NCBI GenBank assembly: GCA_001600495.1
Contig: BCKE01000067.1
Span: forward strand, 108,896-172,895
Length of the DNA stretch: 64,000 nucleotides
Reading direction: 5' to 3'
Origin: Pilasporangium apinafurcum
Taxonomy: Eukaryota; Oomycota; Peronosporomycetes; Pythiales; Pythiaceae
Position numbers and translations under genes: made by a program. The notes beneath the pieces are model-generated. The model did not search any database and was not told where the DNA came from. It saw only the letters and a program-made list of their open reading frames with translations. Shown piece by piece: positions 54,202 through 63,687 of this stretch. The number at the start of each line of letters is the position of its first letter. Position 1 is the stretch's first letter.

Positions 54202-54543
54202 GCGCATGCAGTTGGATGTTGGTACCCTTCTAATCACATGTCGTAATAAGCGCATTGCAGAGTGAAGGAGTAGTAATGCAAGGACCATTCTTCCCGCTAT
54301 GTGGTTCTGTTTCTCTAACCATGCAATTTAATCAAAATGTTTTGTTGTTTCGGTAGTGTTTCTATATGTAAATGACAGTGGTCTTTCATGGCCGATGAAC
54401 ATAAGTAAAATCCACTTTGCAAAATTCGAAATGGAAAGGCATATCAACAAAGGATACATCACTAGCTCTTGGTTATCGTTTTTGTTTTCTTTGTTCTGCT
54501 TTGATTCCCAGCTTGTTCTTCCTCGTGAGAAGGCGAAGTTATT
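54202..54543. other. Convergent 3' region
   Basis: 342 bp between PCCA and the next surface protein. Nothing notable. Confidence 0.4.
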
Positions 54544-55323
54544 TTACCAAATCGACACCGTAAGCGTCACGGCCGCGACAGCGATTGACAGAACAGCGAA
54601 TGCGTTGGACTCAACTACCAGTGCTTCAGATTTGGTAGTACTCGTTGTAGTTGCCGACGACGAAGATGCAGTAGATGCTGACTCAGAAGCGGCCGTTGGT
54701 GTGGAGCTGGACGCGGTGGATTCATCGTCATCGGCAGAGGTCACCGCAGGACTTGTGGTTGCCTCACTCACATAGAACTTGAAGTAATTGCTCACACAAG
54801 AATGCGACGAAAGCGCCGAACTGGAGACCGTCTGATTCTTGGTGGAGCTACCACTGCACGATGTCCCATCGTATGTCTTTAATGTGGCGGTGCCATTGGA
54901 ATGCACGTAGGCTTTGACGCTGGACGCGCCATAATCTGTCGCCACACAGGTTCCATCAGCTAGGAACGCTACTGCCGACGTTAGCGATGAGCAACCACTA
55001 GATCCGTAGATCTGCATCAACAGATACGCCGAGTCATCGAACGCCGATTCTGCGAAGCTTTGTGCGTCGCTCGTGCAGCTCGTACCCAAATAAAATGAAG
55101 TGTCATTGCCTGAGATGCTGGTACAGCTCGTCGATGTCGACGAGCAACTTGAGGACGTGACACTGAAGGCGATGAGATTCGGTGTCGAGGTGCATTTGGC
55201 ATCAGAGTACATAGAATAGGTGACAATCTTGCTACTAGCGGCGTTGGCATGAAGAACCACACGTGAACCTGCAAAGAGCACAAGCACCCAGAGAGTCAGC
55301 GGCTGGAGACCGGGCAATATCAT
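54544..55323 (-). CDS. Eight-cysteine GPI-type surface protein, member 4
   Basis: 259 residues: signal peptide (about 1-28), a domain with eight cysteines (YSMYSDAKC ... SSC, TSC, TSC, GC, FLADGTC, TLKTYDGTSC, HSC), FDDSAYLLMQIYGSSGC as the central landmark, then an Ala/Ser/Thr-rich stalk (ADDDESTASSSTPTAASES and on) and a hydrophobic tail ending VTLTVSIW. Tandem partner of member 5 with about 990 bp between. Extracellular, wall or membrane attached; function unknown. Confidence 0.85.
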   Translation of the reverse strand: MILPGLQPLTLWVLVLFAGSRVVLHANAASSKIVTYSMYSDAKCTSTPNLIAFSVTSSSCSSTSTSCTSISGNDTSFYLGTSCTSDAQSFAESAFDDSAYLLMQIYGSSGCSSLTSAVAFLADGTCVATDYGASSVKAYVHSNGTATLKTYDGTSCSGSSTKNQTVSSSALSSHSCVSNYFKFYVSEATTSPAVTSADDDESTASSSTPTAASESASTASSSSATTTSTTKSEALVVESNAFAVLSIAVAAVTLTVSIW

Positions 55324-56309
55324 ATTGAGATGTTGTTGCTTTCGTTGATTATGCTGCGTTGCTTTGGTAGGAGAAGATCTTTCTATGTGTGGTGTGATGT
55401 ATAACCTTCACGGCAATTCAAGAGACGTCGCTCGTTCGTGCGTCTCTTGGGCTTGAGGTGCATGTGTCTGTTGACGGGCTGCTGCGCATCTCATCTCCAT
55501 AACGATTAAACAAATATCCGAATGGTTACTACAGGGTGCCTCTCCACTAGTCCCTTGGATTGGTCAAACTATCATATGCACATGCATTGAAGGAACGCAG
55601 CATTAGATATGTCGAAAAAATGAATGCTCAGTTGGCAAGTTTGTGCTCTCAGGAAGCCGCTTTGTTCAACAATAAAAAAGGAGGAATAGGTAAAAGAGGA
55701 AGAGAAGAAGTCCTTGAATTAGGAGTTGCTAGAATCAATGCAGCGATGCTTGAACAGCCCATCGTTTGCGGTCGTCGTCGTGTTTCATGCGCGCTTGTGA
55801 CCCTCATGTGGGAACAAGTTGCATACCCAGGACGGAGTCATCGATACCCACAGTAACTATGTGACTTCCCATCTCATTAAGAGTTGAGCAGCCAACCTTA
55901 CTGTAGCAACCTGAAGTTATGCAATAGTTTTACTTTTAGTCATATTTACAGGGGAGCGCGTTGGCAACTTGCTAAACGCTTTACGGGTAGCGTCACATAT
56001 ATTTGAAAATAACAACTACACTGCTTTGGAATCCAGTAACACTAAAGCAGTTGACATCGCATTCATATGGTTGAATTGATCTGCAGCATCACAACAGAGA
56101 AATGGGAAAAATTGTGCAGTGGGCCCAACGTGACAACCGCAAATGCACAAAGATACGGTAGACCGTGCAGATTGAAGTGGCACTTTTGTGCATTGTGAAG
56201 AAGGAGACTATATAATCTATAGTAACAGGAGAACAGGGTCAAGTATCACGAAGAAGCAAGAAAATAATTCGCTCTTATCAATATTCGTTGAGTTGCTTAT
56301 CTTTTTGTA
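55324..56309. other. Intergenic region
   Basis: 986 bp. The open frame 55560-55856 starts only at TTG and matches nothing recognised. Confidence 0.4.
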
Positions 56310-56957
56310 CTAACTCAAGTAGCCAGCGATCATCACGACCCCGGCGGTCAATAGAGCAGAGCCAGTCGTAGTAAAGATGGAAACACCCGAGCCCGTAGCT
56401 AGATAGAACACAAGCGAGTCTGAGCAGGTTTTCCCGTCCAGTTTATCACTCGTGATTACCCCTGAAGAGTCTTTAGTCTCGCATTTTGAGTCTGAATAAG
56501 AGCTCTGCGTGACCGAGCCATTAGCATTGATTTCGAACTTCATGCTACTGTCTGAACTTCCCATGCTTAGGCAAGTACCGTCGGCGAGGAATGCTGACGC
56601 GTCGCTTTCAGTCGTACAGCTTTCATCGCTGTACGACATCGCGAGAAGGTATGCCGCACCACCAAAGATATCGCTCGCTGCCGTTTTCAGGTCTGTAGTA
56701 CAGTCCATTTCATAGTAAATTGACGAGGATGATGAGCTGCTCTCGTCATTGCTAAACTCATTGGTGCACTCCTTTGAATAGGTGCAGTTATCGAGGGCCG
56801 AGAAACTTGCGTACTGAGGGGTGCTCGTACATTTTTTGTCCGTGTGCATGGTGGCGCTGGCGTAAGTAGTCGTTGCAGCAGATGCGCTATTATCATGAGC
56901 GATGGCGAAGACAGCCAAAGCCGCGACTGCTTGCATTAGTGTCGAGCGAAGTTGCAT
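56310..56957 (-). CDS. Eight-cysteine GPI-type surface protein, member 5
   Basis: 215 residues and the shortest member: signal peptide (1-28), the eight-cysteine domain (ATMHTDKKC, DNC, KEC, MDC, ESC, FLADGTC, DSKC, GKTC) with FGGAAYLLAMSYSDESC as central motif and a SVTQSSYSDSKC segment, then directly a hydrophobic tail (FTTTGSALLTAGVVMIAGYL). The Ser/Thr stalk found in the other members is missing, so the domain would sit close to the membrane if GPI-anchored. Function unknown. Confidence 0.85.
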   Translation of the reverse strand: MQLRSTLMQAVAALAVFAIAHDNSASAATTTYASATMHTDKKCTSTPQYASFSALDNCTYSKECTNEFSNDESSSSSSSIYYEMDCTTDLKTAASDIFGGAAYLLAMSYSDESCTTESDASAFLADGTCLSMGSSDSSMKFEINANGSVTQSSYSDSKCETKDSSGVITSDKLDGKTCSDSLVFYLATGSGVSIFTTTGSALLTAGVVMIAGYLS

Positions 56958-57210
56958 GGTTAGCTTGTTGAACAGTTTCGAAGGAGTAGGCTGACGCTTG
57001 AATTTTGGATAATGAGAACCACAAAAGCTAGCAACTGTTCACTCGGTACATCGTGAAAAAAACTCTCGCAAACAGCCTTTTGGTGCTAAATAACCAATTC
57101 ATAACGCCCAACGGCCATGTCAGCCAAGAAAGCAATCGGCACCCATCTAAGCTTCGTCTTTATCCATTTCTCTGAAATGAGCTTGCTCAGTAACTTCTCA
57201 CTACTCTGGA
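56958..57210. other. Upstream region of member 5
   Basis: 253 bp before the direct repeat. No feature is named. Confidence 0.35.
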
Positions 57211-57663
57211 TCTAGCATACAGACTAAAACTGTGTGAATGCGTTTGAAAAGTCGGTAGATTCTCTCGCTGTCCACAGATACTCTTCCTATACTCTACTCT
57301 CTTCCGACATTATATCTTCTTCGTCGTAACTCGAATGGTCTTGGAAATCTACGTAGGAGACACATAGCGATTGTGAGAATGTTTTTCGATGCATTGACGT
57401 CTCGTTCCCACGTCATTCTGCACTCGCTGTTGTTGCAGCGGAGAACCTGGTGAGAGTCCTAGTTCATCGACCCGGTATGCGTGCTCGATGTGCAACGTAT
57501 TGTGAAATGACTTTTGGGTCATGATGGGATGGTCAAATATATTTACACTGCACGTCACCATCCATGTCTTTTGGCTCTTATTTTTTTCAGAAAACCAATT
57601 CGAAGCGATAGAATGACATTAGCAACGAAAAAAATCGTGGTCTACTGTGCTGTGGTAGCCCGA
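57211..57663. repeat. Diverged direct repeat, copy A
   Basis: Matches 60975-61410 in the same orientation with blocks such as GTCGTAACTCGAATGGTCTT, CTACGTAGGAGACACAT, TTGCAGCGGAGAA and CCATGTCTTTTGGCTCTTAT. On the minus strand both copies keep a similar reading frame (FDHPI, then SPLQQQR, RRQ, IEK, VSPT), suggesting an old coding mobile element. Confidence 0.75.
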
Positions 57664-57972
57664 AATACTAGGAATGAGCATATCTCGGGCTTAACTTGCT
57701 CAATTCAACAGCTAAATACGTCATTGGAAAGCTAACAAAAAATGCTTTCGAACACAATTATCTTTATCACGTATACTAAAAAATTGAGAAAGTTATAGCC
57801 CTTTATGGTATCCACGACTATAATATGAAAACATACAATTATACTTTTCTAAAGGATTTAATAAATGATCGTTACCAGATCTGATTTGTGCGATCAGAAG
57901 TACATAAGCTACGTGTCCAAATTGACTCACAAAATCATTGCAACACACATATTTACCTCTTTGTCCCCGACT
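57664..57972. other. Intergenic region
   Basis: About 310 bp, AT-rich, downstream of the receptor kinase stop. Nothing else. Confidence 0.4.
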
Positions 57973-60636
57973 TTATATGTAATATGTCTGTTCTTGCCGC
58001 CGCCCTTCAAGGATCTCCACCAGTTCCTGCGCCGTGGGGCGTAGCTGTGGATCTGATTGCAAACATGCCTCGGCAGCATGGTGAATCCGATCGGGACAAT
58101 CAAATCGCAAATTCGGACGCAATTTACCGTCAATGACTCCGTTCAGGATTTGCACAGGTTGGAGTAATTCTCCCGAACGACCAAAGGCGTCATGGTAGGG
58201 TATCTTGCCTGTGTCTAATTCTGATAATAGCACACCGAATGAATATATGTCGGACTGTTGTGTGTACTGTGTACCACTGAGGACTTCCGGTGCAGTCCAA
58301 TAGAGTGTCCCCACACCAGCAGTCAAGTTTTCATCTTTCTCCCACCCTCGACTAACTCCAAAATCGATCAACTTTGCGTCCAATCGCTCCGTTAAAAGCA
58401 CATTCTTTGATTTCAGGTCTCGATGAATGACTGGCGGTGTCTGGCTGTGTAAATATGCCAAAGCTCGAGCTATCCCAATGGCAATGTGGATTTTATCTCT
58501 CGCCCACGAGAGCAAATCTGCGTTCTTCACCAGATAATTCTGAAGATCACCTGTAGGGAGATATTCCATCACCATCACCAAGTTGTTCAAAGTATTCCAA
58601 GCCACACCCATAAATTGAATGATGTTCACATGCTGTAGATTCGCACTTAGCTGAATCTCATACGCAAACTTTTCGATAGCATGAGATGTCTGGGGCTTCG
58701 ATTGCAACAGCCGTTTCCCTGCGACTTGTTGTTCGTCGTATTGGCAGATCCAAATTTCTCCATACGCACCTTTCGAGATAAGCTGCTGGAATTGCAATGA
58801 ACTCCACGGAATTCGCTTGCCTCCAATCTGTGGATCGTCGATGAGAATCTTCAAGATGCGACTCGTTCCAGAGTTGTCGTCGTTACTACTGGCCGTATGT
58901 TGCGATTCTCCCGAGATTTTGTTGTGACTCCACCCGTCTGCATCGGGAGACAACGATTTATCTACTCTGTTATGGTGGTAATTCCAGCTCGATTCTGCCG
59001 CCAATTGTTCTTGTTGACGACGTTTGCGTCGAATAAATACAAACACGAGGACAGCCAACAACAAAGCTACGCCACCGATGATCGAAACGAGTAGCATTAG
59101 ATTAAACTTGGACGGTTTGCTTGTCTGGAACTCTTTCAGCCAGCTCATCACCAACTCGCTTGGCTCTGGTTCTGTTCTTTTAGCCAAAATTTTGGCGGAT
59201 GCCTCCTTGTATCCGTGGCAAGGAACGACTAAGGATCCATAGCCATCGTTCGAGCATGTATCGTAGCTTGGGTCTTGGCTTCGCGTATGGATCGCATACA
59301 CAATGAACGATTTTTCTTCCGAAGTCCAGGTATGTTGCTTGAGGTCGATACCGGGCACCGCCTCAGGATTACCACCTGTGGACCACATGGCCTCGTGGAT
59401 AGTGTCACTTGTCACTGCCTCGACAATACATTTCGCGGCCAAGAGCATCTGCGTTCCGTTGCACTGGAGGTTGGAGTATGAATCTACAGCGCCGGTTTGT
59501 GGGCATACTTTGGTCGTACAACCTACATCTTTAAATTCTTCTACTGACACTGCGAGTTCGTTCATGGAGAGCCCGTCCAGCGTCCATACCTTAATGAGAT
59601 TGGAGGCAGTGTCGAGCACATACCCAGAATCCCAGGCCACGGCTCGCTGAACAATCCCAGGTAAGTCGTCAAACACTACCCCCATATCGTCTAGACGCCT
59701 TGTGATTGCATCCGGAACGGTGCCATTGATTTTCATTCGGTCCACTGCGTCGTTTTTCTTGTAGCGAATATAGAGTTGCTGTGCGATATCAGAATTGTTC
59801 CCATCAAACTGAAATGAGTCACCATCGCTGCTGCTTGGCATCGTTGATGACCCGCTTGCCGATGTTGATGCCTGAAAATCCTCAAGCCATGTCGTTACCC
59901 ATTCGCGAGGTTCTGTCTCCGTCATCTTGGATTTAACATCCTCAGTGATGTTGTGAATTCCATAGCAAGGAACGACCAACGAACGGTAGCCATCATCCGT
60001 TGGGCATTCTCCGTACTTGGGCTCATTACTTTGGGTGTGGATAGAAAACAGCAAATAGTCTCCACCCTCATCGCTCCAGTTGTGTTGTTTTAAGTTTATC
60101 TCGGGAATCATCGTGTCAGGGTCACCTCCAGTGGACCACATTGACAAACCGGAATTGGAATATTTGTTCTCTGTCTCCACGACGCACTTAACTGCGGTCA
60201 ACATCTGCGTCCCTGTGCATTGGTAATTGCTATAGGCATCCGAGTGATTAGTAGGCTGCGGACAGGGGAGTGTCTTGCAACTCGTGGCTTCGTATTCTTC
60301 TTTTGATACAGCGATTTCGTCCATGTGAAACCCATCCAATGTCCACACCTTGATGAGATTGGATGTCGAGTCAAGCACGTACCCAGAGTCCCACACAACA
60401 GCACGTTGCACGAGACCAGGCAAATCATCAAATGAAAGTCCAAGCTCATCCAATCGCTCGGTAATAGTGTCTGGAACGTCGGTCACGCTCATTTTGTCCA
60501 CGGAATCGCCGTCTTGGAAGCGAAGATAGAGCTGCTTTGCGATATCCGACGAGTTGCCATCGAATTGGAACGAAGTAGCAAGTATTCCAGAGGAAGGTAA
60601 TGCAAGCATGACGAGTGCGCACACTCGTCGCATCAT
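57973..60636 (-). CDS. Receptor-like TKL kinase with duplicated ectodomain
   Basis: 887 residues in one exon. Signal peptide (about 1-21), then two ectodomain repeats of about 235 residues each (both start SFQFDGN.SDIA.QLY and share DDLPG.VQRAV.WDSGYVLD, MWSTGG and SLVVPC). One transmembrane helix follows (FNLMLLVSIIGGVALLLAVL) with a basic stop-transfer RRKRR. The cytosolic TKL-type kinase has SKGAYGEIW (P-loop), VAGKRL (catalytic Lys), VIHRDLKSKNVLL, LIDFGVSRG, WTAPEVL and DIYSFGVLLSELD, so all catalytic motifs are intact. It is likely a plasma-membrane receptor; the ligand is unknown. Two adjacent ATGs start it. The gene is bracketed by direct repeats at 57211-57663 and 60975-61410. Confidence 0.9.
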   Translation of the reverse strand: MMRRVCALVMLALPSSGILATSFQFDGNSSDIAKQLYLRFQDGDSVDKMSVTDVPDTITERLDELGLSFDDLPGLVQRAVVWDSGYVLDSTSNLIKVWTLDGFHMDEIAVSKEEYEATSCKTLPCPQPTNHSDAYSNYQCTGTQMLTAVKCVVETENKYSNSGLSMWSTGGDPDTMIPEINLKQHNWSDEGGDYLLFSIHTQSNEPKYGECPTDDGYRSLVVPCYGIHNITEDVKSKMTETEPREWVTTWLEDFQASTSASGSSTMPSSSDGDSFQFDGNNSDIAQQLYIRYKKNDAVDRMKINGTVPDAITRRLDDMGVVFDDLPGIVQRAVAWDSGYVLDTASNLIKVWTLDGLSMNELAVSVEEFKDVGCTTKVCPQTGAVDSYSNLQCNGTQMLLAAKCIVEAVTSDTIHEAMWSTGGNPEAVPGIDLKQHTWTSEEKSFIVYAIHTRSQDPSYDTCSNDGYGSLVVPCHGYKEASAKILAKRTEPEPSELVMSWLKEFQTSKPSKFNLMLLVSIIGGVALLLAVLVFVFIRRKRRQQEQLAAESSWNYHHNRVDKSLSPDADGWSHNKISGESQHTASSNDDNSGTSRILKILIDDPQIGGKRIPWSSLQFQQLISKGAYGEIWICQYDEQQVAGKRLLQSKPQTSHAIEKFAYEIQLSANLQHVNIIQFMGVAWNTLNNLVMVMEYLPTGDLQNYLVKNADLLSWARDKIHIAIGIARALAYLHSQTPPVIHRDLKSKNVLLTERLDAKLIDFGVSRGWEKDENLTAGVGTLYWTAPEVLSGTQYTQQSDIYSFGVLLSELDTGKIPYHDAFGRSGELLQPVQILNGVIDGKLRPNLRFDCPDRIHHAAEACLQSDPQLRPTAQELVEILEGRRQEQTYYI

Positions 60637-60974
60637 TGTAGAAATGATAACTGTATCGCTTCTTCACCTGTTGATAGAATATGGAATGCGCGCTCTTGAT
60701 CCTCAGATGTGGTAATGGGTGAGAAATGCAGTACCAAGAGACTCAGCATAGATGGACAACATGATATGTCGGGTACAAATGTGGCCATTGGAGTTACTAG
60801 AAGGTCCAGGAGACCTCGCAAAATACAAAAATCCAGTACACTCTTTCTGCTGTCGTGTTGAAATGTCTGAATGGCTACAAAGTGGTCATCAGCGACTATC
60901 TTTGAGAGTTTTCTGGTATGGAACCGAATCGTGGTGATACCGTAAAAGTGGTTTGTACTACATCACCTACTATA
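60637..60974. other. Upstream region of the receptor kinase
   Basis: 338 bp. GCATTCCATATTC on the minus strand near 60680 is a weak Inr-like candidate. Confidence 0.3.
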
Positions 60975-61410
60975 GATCTAGCATACGGACTAAAACGTGT
61001 GAACGCGTTTGAAAAGTCAGTTGGCTCTCCCACTGTCCATGGATACTCTCCCTGCATTCTATATTCCTCGTCGTAACTCGAATGGTCTTGGAAGTCTACG
61101 TAGGAGACACATGGAAAGCGTAAGGATTTTTTTCGATGTGTTGACGTCTCGCTCCTATGTCATTCTATGCCCGCTGTTATTGCAGCGGAGAATCTGGCGG
61201 GAGTCCTGGCTCATTGAGTTGGTGCGCATGCTCGACACACAACTTATTCTTGTGAAGCGACCGGTGTGCTATGATGGGATGGTCGAACGTATTTACATTG
61301 CACGACACCACCCATGTCTTTTGGCTCTTATTTTTTTTCAGAAACGAATTCGAAGCAATAAAATGACATTAGCAACGGGAAAAATTGTGGGCTATCGTGC
61401 TGTGATACAA
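60975..61410. repeat. Diverged direct repeat, copy B
   Basis: Partner of 57211-57663, same orientation, about 3.76 kb apart. It has small indels and many substitutions, so the duplication is old. Confidence 0.75.
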
Positions 61411-61904
61411 ATTCAACTGAAGTGGATTTAGTACACTAATTGACGATAATCCGCTAGTCCCAGGTGTTCTGTACCACGGGTGGTACAAATGGAAACTAAA
61501 GATTCATGTAATGAGGGTAACCCTCTTTACTAACTTGTACTGTCTGCACGTACGAGGTAGCATACAAAAAAGAAAGAAAAGGGCTAAAAGAGATTTACTC
61601 TTTTGGAAGAAGCTTAGGAGCTGAATTATCGGATATACTAGCGGTATCTAGAGAGATGAATGGCTAATATTCAAGTGTCTAGTTCGAACACAGCTGGTCG
61701 TACAAATTCCTACGTCTAAGGAATGTATGGCATTCAAATAGTGACCATCACTATTTCTTCCATATCTGAGTTGTTTACGGACTAACCGTAAGCAATAAAC
61801 ATTCGTACCTAGCAGGTTTGCTTTTTCACATATAGCTGGAACCGTACTTTATAGAATCCGTCCGGGCTCAACCCGCCTGCGGTCCCGGATGGGTCTGCAA
61901 TGCA
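61411..61904. other. Intergenic region with short palindromes
   Basis: GTACCACGGGTGGTAC (61471-61486) and GAGGGTAACCCTC (61513-61525) are perfect palindromes in the upstream region of the thioredoxin-like gene. Confidence 0.45.
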
Positions 61905-62552
61905 ATGGAGACCCATTGCAGTGATGATAAAATGATATTTGGATTGAAACAATCACGAAGAGACGTCCGCCCATCATTGGTTGAACTAACTGCGAGTACA
62001 AACATCAACGAAATGTCCTGCGCTTTGAACCAGCCTGCACCAGACATAACATTGTACGATCTGGAAACAGGAGAGCTTCATCAATTATCGACACTCATTA
62101 AGAAAACCAAGTTGCCGACCATTGTCCTCTTCTACGCCACATGGAGCAAAGCATGCGTAGAGGAAGTCGAGTTGTTTGAGGCATGGTCCAAAATGGGACA
62201 TCATACAATTATCAACTTCGTACTCGTGAATATCGACCAAAACATTGGAGAAACACTGGAATTCCTTGATCAGATCAACCCAAAAACCGGAAAAGCTCGT
62301 GTGTGCCGTGATTATCGTTACGACGAGACTCCGACAGTGATGCACTTTGGATGCGCCGAGTTGCCAGAACCGTATGCAGTCCAGCATGTGCCACATAAAG
62401 TGGTGATCGATGAAGATGGTATTGTGAGACGCAATGGAGAAGATTTCCACTGGGACGATATCGCGGGTCTACTTCGCCATCGCCATGAGGAAAAAATCGC
62501 CATGGAAATGAACAATACGACGACTTTCCTCTTTCCATCGCTTGTAATGTAG
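61905..62552 (+). CDS. Thioredoxin-fold protein with SxxC active site
   Basis: 215 residues. A TlpA/redoxin-type fold: LNQPAPDITLYDLETGELHQ (40-60) is the usual start of the domain, TIVLFYATWSKACVEEVELF (72-91) holds the active site, followed by FVLVNIDQNIGETLEFL and VPHKVVIDEDGIVRRNG. The canonical WCxxC is WSKAC here (Trp80, Ser81, Cys84), so the attacking Cys is gone and only the resolving Cys remains. It cannot be an ordinary dithiol oxidoreductase. The start may be the ATG at 61905 or a later one (Met37). The region just around 61905 can form hairpins (GGGTCT with AGACCC). Converges on the Josephin gene. Confidence 0.75.
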   Translation: METHCSDDKMIFGLKQSRRDVRPSLVELTASTNINEMSCALNQPAPDITLYDLETGELHQLSTLIKKTKLPTIVLFYATWSKACVEEVELFEAWSKMGHHTIINFVLVNIDQNIGETLEFLDQINPKTGKARVCRDYRYDETPTVMHFGCAELPEPYAVQHVPHKVVIDEDGIVRRNGEDFHWDDIAGLLRHRHEEKIAMEMNNTTTFLFPSLVM

Positions 62553-62794
62553 ACAGCTAAGAAATCTACAAGGTGTGGCTGCAGATCATGATTAACGTGC
62601 TTCAGATGTCCGATGGAACCATCTATCAATATGTTAGCCCAACATTCATGGCATGCAAAGTATACAGGTAAAAAGTAAAGATACGCAACAGCTAACTCGC
62701 TAGCGGGCTTAACCTTGAATTTCATTTCGATACAATGCACGATTTGGTATATCCGTCACCTGCTCATTTATATTCTTACTCCATAGCCATACAA

Positions 62795-63687
62795 TCATTC
62801 ACGTTCAGCTTCAATCGATTTTGTCACAGAAAATAGTTCGCACTCGCCCGTATCAACAAGCTCTTGAAGAAACTGGTAACAATCACCCTCGCTATCAAAT
62901 GCCTATAAGAAAAAAGATCCCATATTTGTCACGAATCAAGATGTTTCGGTTCTCAGCGATCAGGACTTACTACTGGTCCAGGCAACTTTGAGTCCAGATT
63001 GTAGCACACTCCGTTAATCTTCATGAAAACAACAACATAAGCGTAGGCATCCGCAATTAGTCAAAAGTGTCAAAGACATTCATCTATTTCATTACCTAAA
63101 GGGGTGAAACGATCCATGTCAATTACACACCTTTCGAATTGCAAACCAATGGCGTTGTTCCCATACGCTGCGAAAGAAATTTGCCATGATGACATTGCAG
63201 AGTATACCTTCCATGGCATCCAAGTCGAGCGTTTCTTTGGATATTCGCCGTCGTTTATCCATCCACTGCATCTTGTATCCTACGTTTATTCACAATCGTT
63301 GTTCTATGCTAAATCCAAGTTCCATTAACGCGGATGGTTTGCACCGTGATAAAATCCATACCTTTCTCCTCCAGTACATACATCAATACATTCACATCAT
63401 AGTTTCCCAATCCAAGCGGTGATTTGTGGGGGTTCCATGCCCAGTTCCACAGTGCTTTCGTCCTAGACGGCGGGATCGGATCCCCTAGCACCGCCAACTG
63501 TGCGCATGCATGCTCCATTGTTGCGTTATCAAATACCCGCGCTGATCAACACTGTCAGAGATGGCAATACAAGCAATACTTTAAATATCTCGATAGATAT
63601 AATCTTACCTTGTAGAACGCCGTTAAGCGCATGGATCCCGCATCGATAGAGTTCCTGCTTCTCATGATAGACATCTTCTGCTTCCAT
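62795..63687 (-). CDS. Josephin-domain deubiquitinase (5 exons)
   Basis: Exons 63687-63609, 63541-63362, 63279-63131, 63018-62971 and 62902-62795 (introns 67, 82, 112 and 68 nt, all GT-AG, consistent phases); 187 residues, the size of JOSD2. It is a ubiquitin cysteine protease. Sequence order: VYHEKQELYRCGIHALNGVL (catalytic Cys16), GLGNYDVNVLMYVLEEKGYK, QWMDKRR, WEQRHWFAIRKINGVCYNLD (catalytic His130 and Asp145), SKLPGP, and a C-terminal CELFSV strand. It resembles JOSD1/2 rather than ataxin-3, as no UIM or polyQ follows. The exons are too short to stand out as ORFs. TCATTCATACTACAAC on the minus strand (63705-63720) may be the initiator. Confidence 0.88.

Noticed and set aside
54356-54775. 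Open frame antisense to surface protein member 4
   Set aside because: It is the shadow of the Ser/Thr-rich stalk codons on the other strand.
55560-55856. 98-codon frame between members 4 and 5
   Set aside because: TTG start, no homologous motif, no promoter.
57211-61410. Direct repeats as LTRs of a retroelement around the kinase gene
   Set aside because: No TG...CA ends, primer-binding site or gag-pol between them, and the interior is a normal receptor kinase.
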